The notes under the pieces: generated by a model
Databases searched by the model: none
What the model saw: the letters and a program-made list of their open reading frames with translations, nothing else
Told to the model about the DNA's origin: nothing
Assembly (NCBI GenBank): GCA_031268255.1
Contig: JAIRXO010000222.1
Coordinates: 1 to 9,531 of the forward strand
Direction of reading: 5' to 3'
Length of the DNA stretch: 9,531 nucleotides
DNA from: Spirochaetaceae bacterium
Lineage (GTDB): Bacteria; Spirochaetota; Spirochaetia; Treponematales; Breznakiellaceae
Position numbers and translations under genes: made by a program
Shown here: piece after piece, positions 7,022 through 9,531 of the stretch
Position numbering within the stretch: position 1 is the first letter of the stretch
Layout: each line of letters begins with the position of its first letter

Positions 7022-8002
7022 ATGCGGAAGCACGGGCCTTCCCCCGGAGGCTCCTCATTTTTTTGCCTCCTCGCCGTCTTTTTTGTTCTTTCCTGCGCCA
7101 CGGAGGGGCCGTTAAGGCCCGCCGCGCCCGCCGCCCTGTCTCCCGAAGAAGCCGTGGTGGAGTGGCGGTTTTTCGCGCCGGGTGTTGAATACGGGAAAGG
7201 CAGAATCATGCAGCCCAGGCTCGAATACCATGTCCTCAAAATAGACCTGGACCAGGACGGGCTTTCCATAGTGCTTAACGGCCCCCCGCCGGAGGCGCCC
7301 TTTGGAACCGTGCCCGCCGTCAAGGTCAGTTCCTTTGTCAGGAACTACGGCCTCATCGCGGGCATCAATACCGTTCCTTTCAGCCCCGTATCCGCAAAGG
7401 AAGGGGAAACAAGAACCATCGCGGGCCTGGTCATAGCCGAAGGAAAGCTCCTCTCCCTTCCCCGCCCGGAATACGACGCCCTGGTTTTTTACAAGTCAGG
7501 CAGGGCCGCCATAGTAAACCAGGGAAACCTGGGAGAAATCGAAAATATATACGCCGCCGCCGGAGGCTTTCGGGTAATTCTCGAAAACGGCGCCCTGCCC
7601 GGACGGCTTCGCCGCGATGAACCGGACGGCGGCGCACAGGGCACAGCCCAGGGAGCGCAGGGCATAGCACAGGGAGCGCGGCATCCCCGAAGCGCAGCCG
7701 GCCTCTCGGCGGATGGCCGCGTCCTCTACCTCCTTGTCATAGACGGAAGAAGGCCGGGCAGCGCCGGAGCGACCGAAGCCGAAACCGGCCTCATATTACA
7801 GGCGCTGGGCGCTAAAGAAGGCCTTAATTTTGACGGCGGCGGCTCAAGCGCCCTGGCCCTGAATTTCAGCGACAGGCGGGTCAGGGTAGTAAACGTCCCC
7901 ATACACTCAGGCCTCCCCGGAAGGGAAAGAGCCGTGGCCACCTGCCTTGGCATAGGCTTTAACCGGCAAGATACGCCCGCGACGCCTCGCCCAGAGTCTT
8001 AA
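7022..8002 (+). CDS. Lipoprotein with phosphodiester glycosidase (NAGPA-like, DUF2233) domain
   Basis: The protein is 326 aa from ATG 7022; in-frame ATGs at 6956, 7001 and 7010 would lengthen it by up to 22 residues. It opens MRKHGPSPGG, then a hydrophobic core and VLSC with Cys25, a usable spirochaete-type lipobox, so it is probably a lipid-anchored surface or periplasmic protein. The NAGPA-type domain follows: GLIAGINTVPFSP (about 110-122), TIAGLVIAEGKLLS (132-145), a late strand YLLVIDGRRPG, then LNFDGGGSSALAL (268-280) and the closing RAVATCLGIGF. The IN and DGGGS motifs are hallmarks of the family, whose members cleave or bind phosphodiester-linked sugars in capsule, teichoic acid or mannose-tag substrates. 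The substrate here is unknown. An Ala/Gln/Gly repeat lies at about 203-219. The 3' end overlaps the convergent aminotransferase gene by 44 bases. It is 69 bases after rpsU and may share its transcript. Confidence 0.85.
   Translation: MRKHGPSPGGSSFFCLLAVFFVLSCATEGPLRPAAPAALSPEEAVVEWRFFAPGVEYGKGRIMQPRLEYHVLKIDLDQDGLSIVLNGPPPEAPFGTVPAVKVSSFVRNYGLIAGINTVPFSPVSAKEGETRTIAGLVIAEGKLLSLPRPEYDALVFYKSGRAAIVNQGNLGEIENIYAAAGGFRVILENGALPGRLRRDEPDGGAQGTAQGAQGIAQGARHPRSAAGLSADGRVLYLLVIDGRRPGSAGATEAETGLILQALGAKEGLNFDGGGSSALALNFSDRRVRVVNVPIHSGLPGRERAVATCLGIGFNRQDTPATPRPES
7640..7681 (+). repeat. 21-base in-frame tandem repeat (two units)
   Basis: Two adjacent 21-base units (7640-7660 and 7661-7681) differ at three positions and encode GTAQGAQ and GIAQGAR. 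Both share the core CAGGGAGCGC. The unit length is a multiple of three, so gain or loss keeps the reading frame. It sits in a loop before the conserved VLYLLVIDG strand of the glycosidase domain. Confidence 0.7.
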
Positions 8003-9326
8003 ATATCTCCCGCCTTTTTTCATCATTGTATTCGAGAAGGGTAAAGCGGAAGCCCGGAAGCTCGCTGGCAAAGCCCGAAAGGGGCACCACGCATATCCCC
8101 GTCGACGCCAAAAGCCAGTACACAAAGCGTTTGTCCGGGGCGACATCGGCGGTTTTCTTCCGTATAAATTCAGCCAGGGCAGCGTCCTTTACCGGAAGGG
8201 AACGCTCCGCCGTCTCTTCAAATGTTTCCCGGTCAAATATGGCCGTGGCGTAGAGAGCGCCCCGGGGCTTTATGAGCGTTATACCCGGTATACCCTCAAA
8301 GGCCCCGCAGGCCTCGCAGGCCCTCAGGTTAAACATTTCGGCCCGCGAGGCAAGGTGGGCAGGATACCTGGCATCACCCATGATGGGGGCAATGCAGAGC
8401 TGGGGCAGCGTTGTGGAACAAACCTCAAGGCGCTTGGAATCTACCAGGCTCCGTACATACGCGTCAAAACGGTGGTCCGCCCTGCGGTTGTATACCTCCA
8501 CCCAGCCGCAGCGGGCGCCCGGCCAGGGAATCTCCTTGGAAAGCGAACGCAGGGCCAGGCCGGGCACATCGCCTACCACCTGGGAGAGCGCCGCGGTTTT
8601 CGCGCCGCCATAAACTATATTGGCGTAGGTTTCGTCACAGATGATAAAGAGACCGTAAGTTTTTGCTATGCGGACAAATTCGCGCAGCACTTCCACAGGG
8701 TATACCGCGCCGGTAGGATTGTCTGGATTGATAAGCAGTATACCCGCAATAGAATCGTTGTACCTGACCTTGAGTTCCACATCATTCATGTCGGGCATCC
8801 AGTTTCTGTTGGGATCAAGCCGGTAGGTAAGATGCTCATAACCCGAATGGGCCGCTTCCGCCGAGGAAAGAGTCGAATAGGCCGGAGAGGGGCCGAGCAC
8901 CCTGGCCTCGCGGCGCAGAAAACCGAATACCTTGGCGACAGCGTCGCCGAGACCGTTAAAGAAAAGCACATCGGCCCCGCTGATACGGGCCGGTGGAGGC
9001 CCCGCGCTGTCAGAGCCTGCCCCTTGAGCTTCGCCCCCCCCACATTCAACCCTTTCCCGCCTGTTCGCCCGGTCCGCGATAAATTCCCGGGCCTCCACAG
9101 CGCCCTCAGTCTCCGAATAGGCGTAGGAAATATCTTCCAGAACTTTTTCCCTGACTATATCCTTGATCCATTGGGCAACAGGCTCACCCTTCTTGACCGG
9201 ATCGCCGATATTTTCCCACTGTATGGGAATATCCCACTTCTCCGATATGTCCCTGGCAAAGGCGACAATCTCCCTGATTTCATACTTGAGCTGTCCGGCT
9301 CCGGGATGCACGATATTTCTTCTCAT
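7959..9326 (-). CDS. Fold-type I PLP-dependent aminotransferase (class I/II), substrate unknown
   Basis: The protein is 455 aa. Cofactor motifs are complete: NPDNPTG with Asn203 (200-206), CDETY with Asp231 that pairs with the pyridine nitrogen, SLSKEIPWPGARCGW with Lys264 forming the Schiff base, and GFRFTLLE with Arg427 expected to bind the substrate carboxylate. The order fits the aspartate/alanine aminotransferase superfamily acting in cytoplasmic amino-acid metabolism; the exact substrate cannot be read. The SD AAGGAG (9337-9332) is five bases from the ATG. Residues 95-112 are a Gly/Ala/Ser/Pro-rich insert between helix ANRRERVE and the strand before NGLGDA, coded partly by a G8 run. Relatives usually have a short turn here. 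The gene is convergent with, and overlaps, the glycosidase lipoprotein gene. It is preceded by three hairpins that should isolate it from transcription further right, yet I see no good promoter of its own. Confidence 0.92.
   Translation of the reverse strand: MRRNIVHPGAGQLKYEIREIVAFARDISEKWDIPIQWENIGDPVKKGEPVAQWIKDIVREKVLEDISYAYSETEGAVEAREFIADRANRRERVECGGGEAQGAGSDSAGPPPARISGADVLFFNGLGDAVAKVFGFLRREARVLGPSPAYSTLSSAEAAHSGYEHLTYRLDPNRNWMPDMNDVELKVRYNDSIAGILLINPDNPTGAVYPVEVLREFVRIAKTYGLFIICDETYANIVYGGAKTAALSQVVGDVPGLALRSLSKEIPWPGARCGWVEVYNRRADHRFDAYVRSLVDSKRLEVCSTTLPQLCIAPIMGDARYPAHLASRAEMFNLRACEACGAFEGIPGITLIKPRGALYATAIFDRETFEETAERSLPVKDAALAEFIRKKTADVAPDKRFVYWLLASTGICVVPLSGFASELPGFRFTLLEYNDEKRREIFKTLGEASRAYLAG
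9034..9041 (-). repeat. G8 homopolymer tract in the aminotransferase coding strand
   Basis: Eight consecutive C on the plus strand (G8 on the coding strand) encode part of Cys-Gly-Gly-Gly-Glu inside the extra loop. A one-base slip would shift the frame about a fifth of the way into the protein. Confidence 0.9.
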
Positions 9327-9331
9327 AAAAA

Positions 9332-9337
9332 CTCCTT
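9332..9337 (-). promoter_or_regulatory. Ribosome binding site of the aminotransferase gene
   Basis: AAGGAG on the minus strand is separated from ATG 9326 by five T, which is ideal spacing and fixes the start. Confidence 0.8.
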
Positions 9338-9375
9338 GGGAACCGGAGGCCCTCGGGAATCGCCTTTAACAGAGC

Positions 9376-9404
9376 CGATTTCAAAATATCAGATTTTGAA
9401 ATCG
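9376..9404. repeat. Perfect 12-bp palindrome (hairpin 1) with TTTCAAAA core
   Basis: CGATTTCAAAAT, a five-base loop ATCAG, then ATTTTGAAATCG form a perfect stem. The arm resembles that of hairpin 3 (GCCGATTTCAAAA against GCCAATTTCAAAA), so the two are related copies of one palindromic element. It lies 50 bases upstream of the aminotransferase start. Confidence 0.85.
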
Positions 9405-9420
9405 CAACCTTAGATTTAGA

Positions 9421-9449
9421 GGAAAAAGCGGCCTATGACCGCTTTTTCC
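9421..9449. terminator. Bidirectional Rho-independent terminator (hairpin 2)
   Basis: GGAAAAAGCGG, a seven-base loop, then CCGCTTTTTCC form a perfect 11-bp stem. It has a GC-rich top and an A/T run at its foot on both strands, so either strand gives a GC hairpin ending in about five U. It could end a minus-strand gene to the right, or attenuate a transcript in either direction. Confidence 0.7.
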
Positions 9450-9450
9450 A

Positions 9451-9489
9451 AAGCCAATTTCAAAACTAACCGAGTTTTGAAATTGGCTT
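9451..9489. repeat. Perfect 17-bp palindrome (hairpin 3), related to hairpin 1
   Basis: AAGCCAATTTCAAAACT, a five-base loop AACCG, then AGTTTTGAAATTGGCTT form a perfect 17-bp stem, the strongest in the window. It starts two bases after the terminator hairpin and carries the same TTTCAAAA core as hairpin 1. Confidence 0.85.
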
Positions 9490-9519
9490 AACAGACAGAA
9501 AAAAGGCCGTCATCCCCTG

Positions 9520-9525
9520 AGGAGG
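9520..9525 (+). promoter_or_regulatory. Possible Shine-Dalgarno site for a gene starting beyond the right edge
   Basis: AGGAGG is followed by six bases to the end of the window, so a plus-strand start codon at or just after 9532 would be well spaced. Only the SD is visible. On the minus strand of 9490-9531 all three frames meet a stop and none shows a recognisable protein end. Confidence 0.25.
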
Positions 9526-9531
9526 ATCACG

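Noticed and set aside
9499..9527. Minus-strand hairpin ATCCTC/GGGGAT near a T6 run as a terminator
   Set aside because: The stem is six bp with a wobble pair, and the T run starts seven bases after it rather than directly at the stem foot.
1..9531. CRISPR array, tRNA or rRNA gene, insertion sequence, phage or toxin-antitoxin module
   Set aside because: No repeat-spacer pattern, tRNA cloverleaf, transposase motif or small paired toxin genes were seen on either strand.

Overview
The window is dense, fairly GC-rich bacterial chromosome with clear Shine-Dalgarno (SD) sites, short gaps and overlapping genes. A spirochaete, perhaps a Treponema relative, fits best: the bS21 sequence type, the relaxed lipoprotein signals and the pairing of an M23 peptidase with rpsU all point that way. 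This placement rests on recognising proteins by eye, with no database search, so it is tentative. Nothing marks the window as phage, plasmid or transposon. It looks like ordinary chromosome with some unusual details.

Left half (1-5474), minus strand: a four-gene set read right to left from a sigma70-like promoter at 5498-5526. The order is a cytoplasmic GH63/MGH1-like glycoside hydrolase, a Ppx/GppA-type phosphatase with a C-terminal HD domain, polyphosphate kinase 1, and the start of an RlmI-type 23S rRNA methyltransferase cut by the window edge. The last two junctions are 4-base ATGA overlaps, so translation is probably coupled. Putting the kinase that makes polyphosphate next to a phosphatase of the family that degrades it (or pppGpp) suggests a storage and stress module. 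The hydrolase may add turnover of a sugar or compatible solute, but its substrate cannot be read from the sequence.

Middle (5475-8002), plus strand: a short divergent control region, then an envelope-anchored M23 metallopeptidase, rpsU (ribosomal protein bS21, TTG start, SD overlapping the M23 stop) and a lipoprotein with a phosphodiester glycosidase (NAGPA-like) domain. No convincing terminator separates them, so they may share a transcript. Two of the three products are predicted to act outside the cytoplasmic membrane on wall or surface glycans.

Right end (7959-9531), minus strand: a fold-type I PLP aminotransferase whose 3' end overlaps the lipoprotein gene by 44 bases tail to tail. Upstream of it lie three consecutive perfect hairpins. 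Two are related palindromes, and the middle one looks like a bidirectional terminator. The last 40 bases hold a strong SD on the plus strand, possibly for a gene starting just beyond the window.

The items most worth a second look are the hairpin cluster, the Asp-to-Glu changes in both phosphate-binding motifs of the Ppx/GppA protein, the G8 tract inside an extra loop of the aminotransferase, and the convergent gene overlap. I found no clear sign of a wholly new system.
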